The position numbers and the translations under genes were made by a program. The notes under the pieces were generated by a model, which saw nothing but the letters and a program-made list of their open reading frames with translations, ran no database searches and was not told where the DNA came from. Shown here in pieces: positions 25,966 to 34,997 of a stretch of 64,000 bases of DNA (positions within the stretch are counted from its first letter, which is position 1; every line of letters begins with the position of its first letter). Source of the stretch: Saccharofermentans sp. (GTDB lineage Bacteria; Bacillota; Clostridia; Saccharofermentanales; Saccharofermentanaceae); contig JAILNR010000038.1 in the NCBI GenBank assembly GCA_024691325.1, positions 62,001-126,000 of the forward strand. The letters are read 5' to 3'.

Positions 25966-26682
25966 TTATGAAGTTCTCACGGCAACAACAACGCGTCTGC
26001 CGTTATCATGGCTGTATTCGCAGGTAACAAGAAGCAGATAGTCATTCCCTGTTCCCGGCATTTGAGAAGTTACATTCACTGACAGATCATTAATCTGTTC
26101 CAAAAAGAATTCCTCATCATTGGTACCGGCAAAATTCTGCCACCCCCAGAAACTGAAATCTTCGCCATAAACGGAAACATCCATCACCGCTATAACCCGG
26201 TATACTCTCATTCCCTCAACAGTATCAAATTCAATGGAATTATACCGTGTAAAGAATGAATCATCTTCAAATTTAACAAGATCTGCAAACATAGTTCCAT
26301 TACTGTTGTTGTGTGCATATATGGTTACTATATCGTCATTAATATCCTGAGATTTCCTGACAAAAGGACATCCGCTCCTGTCAGGTTCCCCTCTGAAATT
26401 ATGCGTAAGATAATAGTAATTCCCACTTGAATTTGTTCTGTCTCTCATAACAGGATAATCAATATCCGTACCATCAACCGTAAGGTATCCGATAATGTCA
26501 TTGTTCTCAATTCTTTCATTCTCAAAATAGTCTTCGCTGGAGTGAAAAATCCGGGCTTCACGCCTGTAAAGCTGCGACGAACTGATACCTTCCGGACCGC
26601 CGCCTTTATCCAATCGGAAGAAGAACATTGATGCACCAAATATAAACCCTTCAAATGCTACCAGGAACTTTGAATAACGCAT
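25966..26682 (-). CDS. srtB: Class B sortase
   Basis: 238 residues. An N-terminal membrane anchor (about 5-22) is followed by the sortase beta barrel. Catalytic residues are visible: His124 in TIYAHNN, Cys221 in LLLVTCEYSH and Arg229 or Arg230 in DNGRRVVVAVR. The TCEYSxDNGR pattern and the helix between strands are typical of class B. Sortases cut a C-terminal signal in a surface protein and join it to the cell wall or to another pilin subunit. The gene lies 10 bases downstream of a giant protein ending in IPQTG, its evident substrate. Classic SrtB signals are NPQTN-like, so the IPQTG pairing is noteworthy. Ribosome binding site AAGGAG is strong. Confidence 0.93.
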   Translation of the reverse strand: MRYSKFLVAFEGFIFGASMFFFRLDKGGGPEGISSSQLYRREARIFHSSEDYFENERIENNDIIGYLTVDGTDIDYPVMRDRTNSSGNYYYLTHNFRGEPDRSGCPFVRKSQDINDDIVTIYAHNNSNGTMFADLVKFEDDSFFTRYNSIEFDTVEGMRVYRVIAVMDVSVYGEDFSFWGWQNFAGTNDEEFFLEQINDLSVNVTSQMPGTGNDYLLLVTCEYSHDNGRRVVVAVRTS

Positions 26683-26692
26683 ATGGATCTCC

Positions 26693-29600
26693 TTAACAAG
26701 ATAACTCTTCTTTACGCCTTCTAATAAGCACGAACCAGATTACTCCGGCAACAGCACCCGACGAGGCCACTGCACATCCGATATCATGATAAACAGGATC
26801 ATAGACCAGGCCTGTCTGAGGAATAAATGTCAGTGTCTGGGATCTCTCCTCCCAATCGCAATGCGACTTTACAAGTGTGCCTGAACTGTTGTCATAAACA
26901 CTCTCGAATACAACCAGTTTTTCTGATGTATAGGAGCTCGCATCAAAACCAATCGTAACATCGACACTTCCGTCATTACTTTGAGGGACAAAAACTGTTG
27001 TGACATGAGCATCTGACTCACCTGTGGAATAGTTCATAAGATCAGTCTCCATCCTGTACTCGTTACCGGGTATCAACCCGGAATAATATACTGTGTCTAT
27101 AATCACAGCATCTTCAGATGGAGCGATTGACCTTTCACCGGCCTGACCATGCGCGGAAGAAGTCAGATCAGGTATATCTATCGTCTGATCCGCATCATTA
27201 ATATCGGCATGCAATGCTATCAGCACCCCCGGTCCTGCATACAGTTCCTCAAAGACAACAAGTTTATCGTAACCGGTTTCTGTCACATAAGGTACATTTA
27301 CAGTAAAAGACAAATCCACATATCCTGATGACGAAGAAGGTACGAAAGTATGAGATGCCCTGATCTCCTCACCGTCAATGATCAAAGCTGAACTCTGTAT
27401 CACATTACCGGAATCATCTGTTATTGCAAATTGTATACATCCTTCGACCGTATAACTTGTTCCGGGAACAAGATTATCGTAGAAGACTCTATCAGTAATC
27501 GTTGCATATTCCGTTTCAGGAAGAACATTACCGACTGAAGACGAAGCGGTGGTATGAATATCAGCTACATATATACTCTGGGAATTATTCTCGTAAGAAA
27601 AATCCCAGTGATGTGCAACCGGTTTCCATCCGATTCCTCCGTTAGAATATACCGTTTCACAAACAACAAGCCTGTCATAATGAAGTCCTGTAAGAACGTT
27701 AGAATCAAAAGTAAATGTCATCTCAACAGTTCCAGAAGCTTCATCAGGCGTAAAGTACATGGTTGAAACGGCCTGATCTTCTCCTATTACATCTGCCATA
27801 GAACCGCTGTGTACAAATCCGTTCTCATCTGTATACATCCAATATAGTGTTCCCTGAACCATGTACTGTCTGCCATCTGCAAGAAGATTACCGTAATTGA
27901 CTTCATCCACGATTCTGGCTCTTTGCGTAATACCAATTACTGTCCTTCCCATATCTCCGGGAGTTGTATCAGGACAATATGCATTCGTGGAAACTTGAGG
28001 AACAAAGAGAGTCTGAGGAAGATCCTCAATGTCACGATGCCACATAATATGAACATCATCCTGATAACATTCCTCAAATGAGACCATAGTCTGACCGCGG
28101 AACCTGTTGATATTGATCGTATAAACGACCTCCACATAACCTTCCTGTTCTGAAGGAATAAACGTTGTTGAAGGATGCAGATTCTCCCTGCTGTCAGCAG
28201 CTTCTATAACACCTCCGTCAACAGCATTACCATTCGTATCATAAGTCAGCAAATGCATTTCACCTGTCATGGTATAAGTCCGCCCGGGAGCCAGACCTTC
28301 ATAGTGCACCTTATCTATAATTACCGCATAACCATCACCATCAGGACCGGTTGAAGCGACCTGCGAAAGAGTTTGATTATCGTAAACTCCGGTGCTTATC
28401 TCTCCTACTCTGACAGTTTGTCCCAGATCAGTTATATCCTCATGAACTGCAACATGTGAATCGCAATACCATTGAGGGTATCCGTTATCATCATTAACCG
28501 ATATATCAAGATATTCAAAAGCCACGAGGTCAACAGGTGTCAGTAAATCTCCACGGGCTGCCAAATCAATCAGTCTTTGCGTATTAATATGGAAGGTAAC
28601 TTCCGTAGTTCCGTCAGGACTTACGGGAGTAAAGCAGCTTCTGGCTGTTACTGTATTTCCGTATTCATCAACAAGCGGTTCTCCTTCGTTCTTTAAATAC
28701 AACACACCTGTCAATTCGTATTCTATTCCCGGAATGAGATTGGAATACGTTACGGTATCTACCAACTCTATATCTTCACCGGTCAAAGCCGTATGGCTTT
28801 CAGTTACAGGATCAATGAGCGTTGTATGAATAGACGGTCTGATATTACGGAAAGTCAGTTCGTATTCAGGTGAAGTAAATCCCGTAACAGTAACGTCCTG
28901 AAGATCAACCACAACCGACGCTTCATTTCTGGTCAAAACCGGCTGACCATTAGAACCGACATAGAAATATCCGTAAGGAAGACCCGTTTCCACAACAATA
29001 TATCTTCCTGCTCTTAATTCGGAAGTTACATAGCAGTTCTCTGAACTGTTCCACACAACCATAACATCAGAAAGAACACCCGAAGATTCACTATATGTCT
29101 GTGCCACAGTATCAACATTCTCCGTGTAAACCCCATTACCATCAACATCGTTGTACACAGTAAACTGCGCAGCAGATATATCGGTTCCTGTATCAGCATC
29201 AAACTTATAAATTCTGATATGTGTATGATACGGTGTATCACAAACCTGAATACGTTCTGCCATTTCTTCATATTCTCCGCCGTTAAGGCTTACTTGATAG
29301 ACAGTGTTGTTCAAGTAAAAGCCTAAAGGTGCTTGCACTTCTCTTACAAGATAATCAACAGGGTAATTCCTTGATGATTGGCCTGTAATCTGAGAGGTCC
29401 CGGGAACATAACACTCCGGGAACTTCTCAGCAATCACTGCAGGCGTAAGATAGTAAGTAACATCCACTCTACCATTCCTGTCATCGTCAGTAAGAGTATC
29501 TATCAGTCTGTCTGTATTCTCATTTATCCGGCCGTCATCATCCACATCAACCCACAGTTCAAATTGAGCATCATAACCGCCCTCATAATCCGTAAGAACA

Positions 29601-32600
29601 GAGCCTGTCCACTGATCAATCTTATCAACACCAAAGCTTAATCTGATATATGGCGTATCTACACAATTTACTGTTGCCGTTAATCCTTCATCAGGAGATA
29701 TATTTACCCGTATCGGATTCTGATTCAGGTAGTAACCGTCAGGCGCGCTTGTCTCAACCACCAGGAAAGCTGCCGGGTATTCATCAGGCGAATTAGGCAC
29801 ACCTTCAGGCATTTCAGATAAACTGTAGTTGAAATCAACGATACCGTCACGGTCAGTATCAGAACCGGAACCAACCAGAATATCAGATCCATCAACCTGA
29901 CCATTATTATTCGAGTCAAAGTAAAGATTAAAAGCTAACAGACTATTGCCATCATAATCAGACAGAATACTGCCGGTTGATTCATCTATCTTACAAACCT
30001 CAACATGTAAAACATTCTCTCTGTTTGCAACTGATACTTGTACAGGAGAAGCGTGAGAAGACGAATCAACAGTAACAAGTTTACGGAAGTAATCAGTTGT
30101 TCCGTCACTATTTGAGTCTACTGCCTCCCATCCGTCAGGAACCCTGTAACCGCCAATCATATTATTGCCGTTCTCATCTTCGATGAATTCATAAATATAG
30201 TAATCACCGTAATTAAGGTTATAAACAAAAGCAGCATCCGTAATTGCATGTTGTGTATATTCCCATTGCCCGACTATATAACCATATTCATATACAGGAC
30301 CGGTACGCGGATCCCAGGACACCTGATGAGGCTCATCATACTCTATCCACCTTCTGTTATCGTCATAGGTAGTCATTGTAAAGTTCCAATCAACCGGGTA
30401 TTCGGTATATCCGTCTGAGTTAGTAAATGATCCTCTGTTAGCCGATATATGACCATTTGCTATAACATATCCCGAACCGGTTCCGGCTCTGTGAAGTTCA
30501 AAGCGCACTCCCTCAACGCCTGTACCGGTTTCATCTATCTTATTAAGAGCAAGCGCACCAACTCTTGTTCCGTTCTCAACACTTCCCTCAAAATAATCCT
30601 GATAAATGGGTACATCATGCCCGTTAACCACCTGCAAAGCCCTGGCAGTGCGGTTAATCATACCTACATTCTCGTCAGCTGCCCAATGGCAGACATAGGT
30701 AACCCCGTCCTGTCCTACATAAAACAACAATGCATACAGGTGTTCTCCTGAAGAGGAAGGCAATTCAACCCAATATGGTGACAAATTAGCAGAATTAACA
30801 AATATCTGATTAGCTTCATCAGATATCATACCGTCATTCCATCGCTCAGTTACCAGGAAGTAGGAGCCTCTGGGAAGTCCGACAATATAAGAAGCCTGAT
30901 TAGCTCTCCAGGTATGCCAACCGGTAGCCCAGTCATAATACTGATGGTAATCAATATCTACACCAGGAAAACCTCCCTCTCCGTGGATAGTCCAGCAGAC
31001 AGGAAATTCATATCTGTTAAGTTCGGAATTCCAAGTGACATTCGATGGACCACCGCCCGCAGATGCCAACTCCTGTGCACCATACATGGTATTACCATTA
31101 TGAGGATCCAGGTTCTGAGGATTATTTTCTATGTAATCTTCTGAGAATGGGCCTAACATTCTGAAATTAATATAATTTACGCTGTTAAAGAACCCGTTAG
31201 GTCCAGTAAGTGTTCCGTCCACACCTGTATCGAACACCTTGACCAGAGAGAATGAACCGTAATCACCTTCATTAGGCGGATTAAATCTGTCTATCATTGT
31301 GACAGATGACGGGCTGCATGTTCCATCTGTATTTACAGTAACTGTGATGTTATCAGCAGTTGCATAACCTTGCGGCGTACCGACTTCTTCAAAGAAATAC
31401 CGGCCTGCTTCAAGATTTGCAATTTCAATATCAATGTCATCACCTGCACCTGTTACAAAACGGATATAGGAAGATGTATGTTCAACAAGCGTACCGCTAC
31501 CCATAGTGACAACAGCATCACTTATATCTCGCCCGTCAGATGATCTGAACTCAATAATCGCCTGACTTAATTTATATATGCTCCCGTCTGTCCTCTGTTC
31601 AACCTTCTTAAAAGATACTGAACCTCTTAAGACTACATAGTCAGTCATTGTGTATGTATATGTGGCAGCATCCCAATCAGGCTGACCGGAAACGGACGGG
31701 TTGCCATTCGCATCCGTAACAAACTGCACAGTTCTCGGCTGAGCAAGGTTGTAACCTGAAGGTGCGGACACTTCGTAAAACTGATATGAACTTTCAGGCT
31801 CGAGACCTTGTATTTCTACGGGAACCCCCGTCGTAGTAAATTCGATACCATTAGATATACTATGTCCATCTGATGCTCCGGAAACGACACTTAAAGATGA
31901 GGTATCTGAACCGCTTACAGAAGTAAGACTTATGACAGCTCCTACCACCCCATTACCGGTATTATCTATTTTATTGATTCTCACTTTGCCAGACACAGTA
32001 CGCGGAGTGTAAGTTAACGAGATAACATTCTGATGCCCGTTAACCACGCATACATAAAATGAAGCATCTCCGGAAACACCGGATGCATACGTTCTGATAG
32101 CTGACGCAGCGCTTGACAGCCATCCGCCTGTACGCGAATTGGCAACCGCTCCATACCAGACTCCGTCTCCGGATAAAATATAGCTTAAGATCGTATGGGC
32201 AACACACCAGTTATCATTAGGATTAGACGATGCATATCTATATGCTGCAACAGCAATCTGCGAATATGTCAAACCACTTAAAGCTCTAAGATAACTGTCA
32301 TTCGAGAATTCGGCCGTATTGACACATCTGTATACAGTACCGGAAGAACCGTTAGGAGAAGATGAACCGGATTGAATACACATCCATCCGGATTGACCTG
32401 CTACAGAATAATTGGCAGTCTGAGAAGACGAACCGACTGTACCAACTGTATTTGATATAGCTTCGGAAACCGAATACGAAGTAACCCATCCTACAGTCTC
32501 GGAACCGACCTCAGTCTGTGTCCCGTAATTAGCTGCCCGAACACTTCCGATTTCATCACCTATTCTCACTATATTGGCAAAAAACAAACCAATAGTAATA

Positions 32601-32647
32601 GCTGTTACGAGAATTGAAGCTATTCCTTTCTTTGAGTTTATATTCAT
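26693..32647 (-). CDS. Giant sortase-anchored surface adhesin with CnaB and VaFE repeats
   Basis: 1984 residues. Order: signal peptide (1-40); a thioester-domain-like region (about 50-215; Cys90 in GWMCIQSG, then NWCVAHTILSYIL where related domains have a Gln motif); seven prealbumin-like CnaB-type domains starting near 219, 341, 463, 696, 880, 1002 and 1143; five tandem VaFE-type repeats of about 110-150 residues (1272-1940; LVAFEYLD, MVSFEECY, LVVCETVY, LVVFEELY, LVVFESVY); and a sorting signal, IPQTG (1942-1946), a hydrophobic stretch and RRRK. The fifth to seventh CnaB domains carry acidic EF-hand-like loops (DSNNNGQVDGSD, DVDDDGRINENTD, DVDGNGVYTENVD) that could bind calcium. CnaB and VaFE domains usually hold internal isopeptide bonds. 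It is predicted to be a wall-anchored stalk for adhesion; the ligand is unknown. Confidence 0.93.
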   Translation of the reverse strand: MNINSKKGIASILVTAITIGLFFANIVRIGDEIGSVRAANYGTQTEVGSETVGWVTSYSVSEAISNTVGTVGSSSQTANYSVAGQSGWMCIQSGSSSPNGSSGTVYRCVNTAEFSNDSYLRALSGLTYSQIAVAAYRYASSNPNDNWCVAHTILSYILSGDGVWYGAVANSRTGGWLSSAASAIRTYASGVSGDASFYVCVVNGHQNVISLTYTPRTVSGKVRINKIDNTGNGVVGAVISLTSVSGSDTSSLSVVSGASDGHSISNGIEFTTTGVPVEIQGLEPESSYQFYEVSAPSGYNLAQPRTVQFVTDANGNPSVSGQPDWDAATYTYTMTDYVVLRGSVSFKKVEQRTDGSIYKLSQAIIEFRSSDGRDISDAVVTMGSGTLVEHTSSYIRFVTGAGDDIDIEIANLEAGRYFFEEVGTPQGYATADNITVTVNTDGTCSPSSVTMIDRFNPPNEGDYGSFSLVKVFDTGVDGTLTGPNGFFNSVNYINFRMLGPFSEDYIENNPQNLDPHNGNTMYGAQELASAGGGPSNVTWNSELNRYEFPVCWTIHGEGGFPGVDIDYHQYYDWATGWHTWRANQASYIVGLPRGSYFLVTERWNDGMISDEANQIFVNSANLSPYWVELPSSSGEHLYALLFYVGQDGVTYVCHWAADENVGMINRTARALQVVNGHDVPIYQDYFEGSVENGTRVGALALNKIDETGTGVEGVRFELHRAGTGSGYVIANGHISANRGSFTNSDGYTEYPVDWNFTMTTYDDNRRWIEYDEPHQVSWDPRTGPVYEYGYIVGQWEYTQHAITDAAFVYNLNYGDYYIYEFIEDENGNNMIGGYRVPDGWEAVDSNSDGTTDYFRKLVTVDSSSHASPVQVSVANRENVLHVEVCKIDESTGSILSDYDGNSLLAFNLYFDSNNNGQVDGSDILVGSGSDTDRDGIVDFNYSLSEMPEGVPNSPDEYPAAFLVVETSAPDGYYLNQNPIRVNISPDEGLTATVNCVDTPYIRLSFGVDKIDQWTGSVLTDYEGGYDAQFELWVDVDDDGRINENTDRLIDTLTDDDRNGRVDVTYYLTPAVIAEKFPECYVPGTSQITGQSSRNYPVDYLVREVQAPLGFYLNNTVYQVSLNGGEYEEMAERIQVCDTPYHTHIRIYKFDADTGTDISAAQFTVYNDVDGNGVYTENVDTVAQTYSESSGVLSDVMVVWNSSENCYVTSELRAGRYIVVETGLPYGYFYVGSNGQPVLTRNEASVVVDLQDVTVTGFTSPEYELTFRNIRPSIHTTLIDPVTESHTALTGEDIELVDTVTYSNLIPGIEYELTGVLYLKNEGEPLVDEYGNTVTARSCFTPVSPDGTTEVTFHINTQRLIDLAARGDLLTPVDLVAFEYLDISVNDDNGYPQWYCDSHVAVHEDITDLGQTVRVGEISTGVYDNQTLSQVASTGPDGDGYAVIIDKVHYEGLAPGRTYTMTGEMHLLTYDTNGNAVDGGVIEAADSRENLHPSTTFIPSEQEGYVEVVYTININRFRGQTMVSFEECYQDDVHIMWHRDIEDLPQTLFVPQVSTNAYCPDTTPGDMGRTVIGITQRARIVDEVNYGNLLADGRQYMVQGTLYWMYTDENGFVHSGSMADVIGEDQAVSTMYFTPDEASGTVEMTFTFDSNVLTGLHYDRLVVCETVYSNGGIGWKPVAHHWDFSYENNSQSIYVADIHTTASSSVGNVLPETEYATITDRVFYDNLVPGTSYTVEGCIQFAITDDSGNVIQSSALIIDGEEIRASHTFVPSSSSGYVDLSFTVNVPYVTETGYDKLVVFEELYAGPGVLIALHADINDADQTIDIPDLTSSAHGQAGERSIAPSEDAVIIDTVYYSGLIPGNEYRMETDLMNYSTGESDAHVTTVFVPQSNDGSVDVTIGFDASSYTSEKLVVFESVYDNSSGTLVKSHCDWEERSQTLTFIPQTGLVYDPVYHDIGCAVASSGAVAGVIWFVLIRRRKEELSC

Positions 32648-32668
32648 TCTTATTCATCCCTTTCTTAA

Positions 32669-33280
32669 TCATTCACCGGCACAAATAAGGTCATATGCAC
32701 CGATAATCTGTTCAAAGACATCATCAGGAACATCAAAACCGTAGTACGCATCTATTCCCCTCATGCGCCATGCCTCCTCATTCATCGTTACGCCCTCATC
32801 AGTAAAATCCGCAATCAGAACTCCTTCATCATCGAAGTAGCTCACACTGTGGCCATCCGCACCGTAGTTAAAGTTGGGGACATAAATACCGTTTAAAACC
32901 TCACTTGTTACATCAAACACTAAAGGTTCAGTCTCTTCTGTTGTTTCAACCGACTCTTCTGACTGCTCTGTTTCTTCAGTATTCTCAGTATCTTCAGTAA
33001 AGTCAGTTACTGAAGTTTCTGCAGTTTCTGCAACTGTCTCATCAACCTGATAATCAGCAGATTCAACCGTTTCGGTAATTATTATTTCTTCAGTTGTCTC
33101 ATATGTTTCTTCAATGACCGTTTCCTGGATCAATGCTGACTCTAAGACCTCAGAATCATCGGGCTTTATCACTTCTGCTGCATCAACATCGAAACCGGAC
33201 CCCGAGGAAACACCGGTTATAAATCCAACAGACGCAACAACAAAAGATGCGATCATTAATACTGCCATTTTGTTCTTCAT
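32669..33280 (-). CDS. Secreted Glu/Thr-rich acidic protein, unknown function
   Basis: 203 residues. A signal peptide (1 to about 35; MAVLMIASFVVASVGFITGV) is followed by a low-complexity acidic region rich in Glu, Thr, Ser and Val (about 40-122, for example TEDTENTEETEQSEES) and a folded-looking C-terminal segment (about 123-203) that includes NGIYVPNFNYGADGHSVSYF. No sorting signal or second membrane helix is present. It sits between the DUF5688 gene (13 bases) and the giant adhesin (21 bases), so it is probably co-expressed and exported with the adhesin. A role as wall spacer, chaperone or adhesin partner is possible but not shown. Confidence 0.75.
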   Translation of the reverse strand: MKNKMAVLMIASFVVASVGFITGVSSGSGFDVDAAEVIKPDDSEVLESALIQETVIEETYETTEEIIITETVESADYQVDETVAETAETSVTDFTEDTENTEETEQSEESVETTEETEPLVFDVTSEVLNGIYVPNFNYGADGHSVSYFDDEGVLIADFTDEGVTMNEEAWRMRGIDAYYGFDVPDDVFEQIIGAYDLICAGE

Positions 33281-33293
33281 GATTATTTCCTCC

Positions 33294-34253
33294 TTAACCC
33301 ACTCTCACATCCCCAAAATCGAAGAGCATAAGCTTACTTTTATCCGAATCAAAGAAATAAATAGTGTTGGAAAGAATCTGATCATCTTCGCCACAAAACA
33401 TCTGATTGGAATCGATCAACATCTCCTGTAGTCTCAACGGTTCAATTCCTGCCTTTACCGGAACGATCAACGATTCATTTACCGAAGTGGGAACCACGTA
33501 GTAATCAGATTCAACCTTCTGGGCAATCGAACATAACACATCCTTAAATAACAGAGCCGTTGACGCTCTGAAACTGTGTTTATTCGTTATCACATATATC
33601 TTTTGATCAGATGGCGTACTGCCGATACATTTACGTATCTCATAATCGGTCTTACCCGACTGTCTCATCATTTTTCTGACTACGGAGTCAAATGTCTTTA
33701 TACTCGGGGGAACGATCCTCTTCGTATTCTTCATTGCATACTTATAAAGATCTTCTTCGGTAAGTCCGGCAACTTCCATCAAAGAATTGTCGATCATAGA
33801 GCTATAAATACCTGTCTCATCAGCTTTAACAACCCATCTGTAAACGATAGTAAGATTAAGGTAGTCTCTGTGCGGATAGTCATACAGATAATCCGTACCA
33901 TTTTCAGTATTTACTAATTCAGCAATCACATTCTTTTTAATCTTAGTAAAGTCGATATCCTGAGACATGAACTGCCCTGTTTCTATGGATTTCTTCATAG
34001 TCGATGAGATCTCATAAAGAGATCTTGTTATATCCTCATCAACACAATAAGCCTCATAGATATCGTTGAAGTAGAATGTCGGCATTACCGATATCCCTTC
34101 TTCCTTCTCTCTCGGGCAAAAAGTAAAGCCGTCAAGACTCTTGCCTCTTTTGACAACAGGCATCATCTTCAGTTCATAACCCTGAAATTCAGCTCCCATT
34201 ACCTCCGGGAACTTTGAACTGAATGTGTTCTTAAACTCTTCATACGTCAACAT
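33294..34253 (-). CDS. DUF5688-like protein, unknown function
   Basis: 319 residues from the ATG at 34253 (MLTYEEFKNTF). An upstream ATG in the same frame exists at 34268, but GGAGGAG then lies inside the coding region six to seven bases before the second ATG, so the second is the likely start. The protein resembles the DUF5688 family common in Lachnospiraceae and relatives: no signal peptide, no membrane helix, a central PSIKTFDSVV region and a C-terminal half with short beta-like segments (YYVVPTSVNESLIVPV). Function unknown; family membership is from memory. It is the first gene of the adhesin-sortase operon, preceded by a promoter and a strong hairpin. Confidence 0.7.
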   Translation of the reverse strand: MLTYEEFKNTFSSKFPEVMGAEFQGYELKMMPVVKRGKSLDGFTFCPREKEEGISVMPTFYFNDIYEAYCVDEDITRSLYEISSTMKKSIETGQFMSQDIDFTKIKKNVIAELVNTENGTDYLYDYPHRDYLNLTIVYRWVVKADETGIYSSMIDNSLMEVAGLTEEDLYKYAMKNTKRIVPPSIKTFDSVVRKMMRQSGKTDYEIRKCIGSTPSDQKIYVITNKHSFRASTALLFKDVLCSIAQKVESDYYVVPTSVNESLIVPVKAGIEPLRLQEMLIDSNQMFCGEDDQILSNTIYFFDSDKSKLMLFDFGDVRVG

Positions 34254-34284
34254 ATCTGTCTCCTCCATGTTTTTTTTGCATATA

Positions 34285-34313
34285 AAAGCACCGCGGGGTT
34301 ACCGCGGTGCTTT
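34285..34313 (-). terminator. Strong leader hairpin (attenuator or terminator) before the adhesin operon
   Basis: A perfect 12-bp stem (34285-34296 with 34302-34313; core GCACCGCGG/CCGCGGTGC) with a 5-base loop is followed on the minus strand by TTTTATA. It lies downstream of the promoter at 34334-34362 and about 30 bases before the DUF5688 start codon, so it is inside the 5' leader of the operon. It could end transcription from upstream or act as a regulated attenuator. Confidence 0.7.
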
Positions 34314-34333
34314 GTCCATGCTTTTGTGAGTAT

Positions 34334-34362
34334 ATCTTATATGCGATAAGTTAAGACTTCAA
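34334..34362 (-). promoter_or_regulatory. Promoter of the adhesin-sortase operon
   Basis: Minus strand TTGAAG (34362-34357), a 17-base spacer and TAAGAT (34339-34334). The predicted start near 34327 gives a leader of about 75 bases that contains the hairpin at 34285-34313. The rest of the 34314-34479 intergenic region shows no gene. Confidence 0.6.
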
Positions 34363-34479
34363 TACCAAATCTGTCTCATTTTTCAGTTCCATTAATGGTA
34401 CACTCATCCATTCTTATCCTCTACAAACTCTTATATTACGGGCTATCATAAAAATGGCGAAAAAATCCCACCCTTAAAC

Positions 34480-34995
34480 TCAATTCTCAAGTTTCCTCTG
34501 GAGGATCTGCTTTCTTCTGATCTTTTCAGCTCTTTCTATGATCTTCTCTTCCCAGTCGTCATCCTGTGCATCAAGCTGATATGCTTCAAAACCGTAAGTT
34601 CTTCCTGAAGAACAAATAACGGTCTCGTCATCTATATGGAGTGATATGCGGTATTTACTGGGAACTTTCTGAGGAAAAATAGTCTTGTTATTCTTCTGTA
34701 CTTCCTTCAAATGTCTCTGAGCATTAACAACTCCGTTAAACTTAATACCGTAAAGCCTGAACAACGTCCTTATGTACTTCTCTGTACGGTATGAAGATGT
34801 ATAAACCCAGACATCAAATCCTAATTGCTGTAAACGGTTGATGAGATCAGGAGCGCCATAACGCAAACGTTCCCTGAATATCTTATTCAGGGGAAACTTA
34901 AGCGGCGGTTCTGTTTTATGAGTCTTAGGGTTTACAAACAAGACCTCATCGAGGTCAAACGAAACCCTCATCCTCATTTCATCTCTAATACTCAT
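34480..34995 (-). CDS. HAD-superfamily phosphatase-like protein
   Basis: 171 residues. HAD motif I is intact (SFDLDEVLF, Asp14 and Asp16), motif II is at VYTSSYR (Thr66/Ser67), a lysine-rich stretch follows (QRHLKEVQKNNK) and motif IV is LHIDDE (Asp122-Asp123). It has no large cap domain, so it may act on a macromolecule or another protein. It starts 2 bases after the preceding ParB-HAD gene stop, and its sequence is clearly homologous to that protein's C-terminal half (for example GFDVWVYTSSYR versus GYDIWVYSENYY). The catalytic residues are kept here but not in the partner. In-frame Met codons at residues 7 and 9 could be the true start. Confidence 0.75.
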   Translation of the reverse strand: MSIRDEMRMRVSFDLDEVLFVNPKTHKTEPPLKFPLNKIFRERLRYGAPDLINRLQQLGFDVWVYTSSYRTEKYIRTLFRLYGIKFNGVVNAQRHLKEVQKNNKTIFPQKVPSKYRISLHIDDETVICSSGRTYGFEAYQLDAQDDDWEEKIIERAEKIRRKQILQRKLEN

Positions 34996-34997
34996 TC

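Noticed and set aside
26693..26840. An NPQTN-type sorting signal matching the class B sortase
   Set aside because: The C-terminus clearly reads IPQTG before the hydrophobic tail; no NPxT motif is present.
26693..32647. Many antisense and out-of-frame open stretches across the adhesin gene
   Set aside because: They lie wholly inside the long minus-strand frame, lack ribosome binding sites and have no recognisable protein features.
34376..34411. An 11-codon open frame with a ribosome binding site, possible leader peptide before the adhesin operon
   Set aside because: It lies upstream of the predicted -35 element, so it would not be on the operon mRNA, and it is too short to judge alone.
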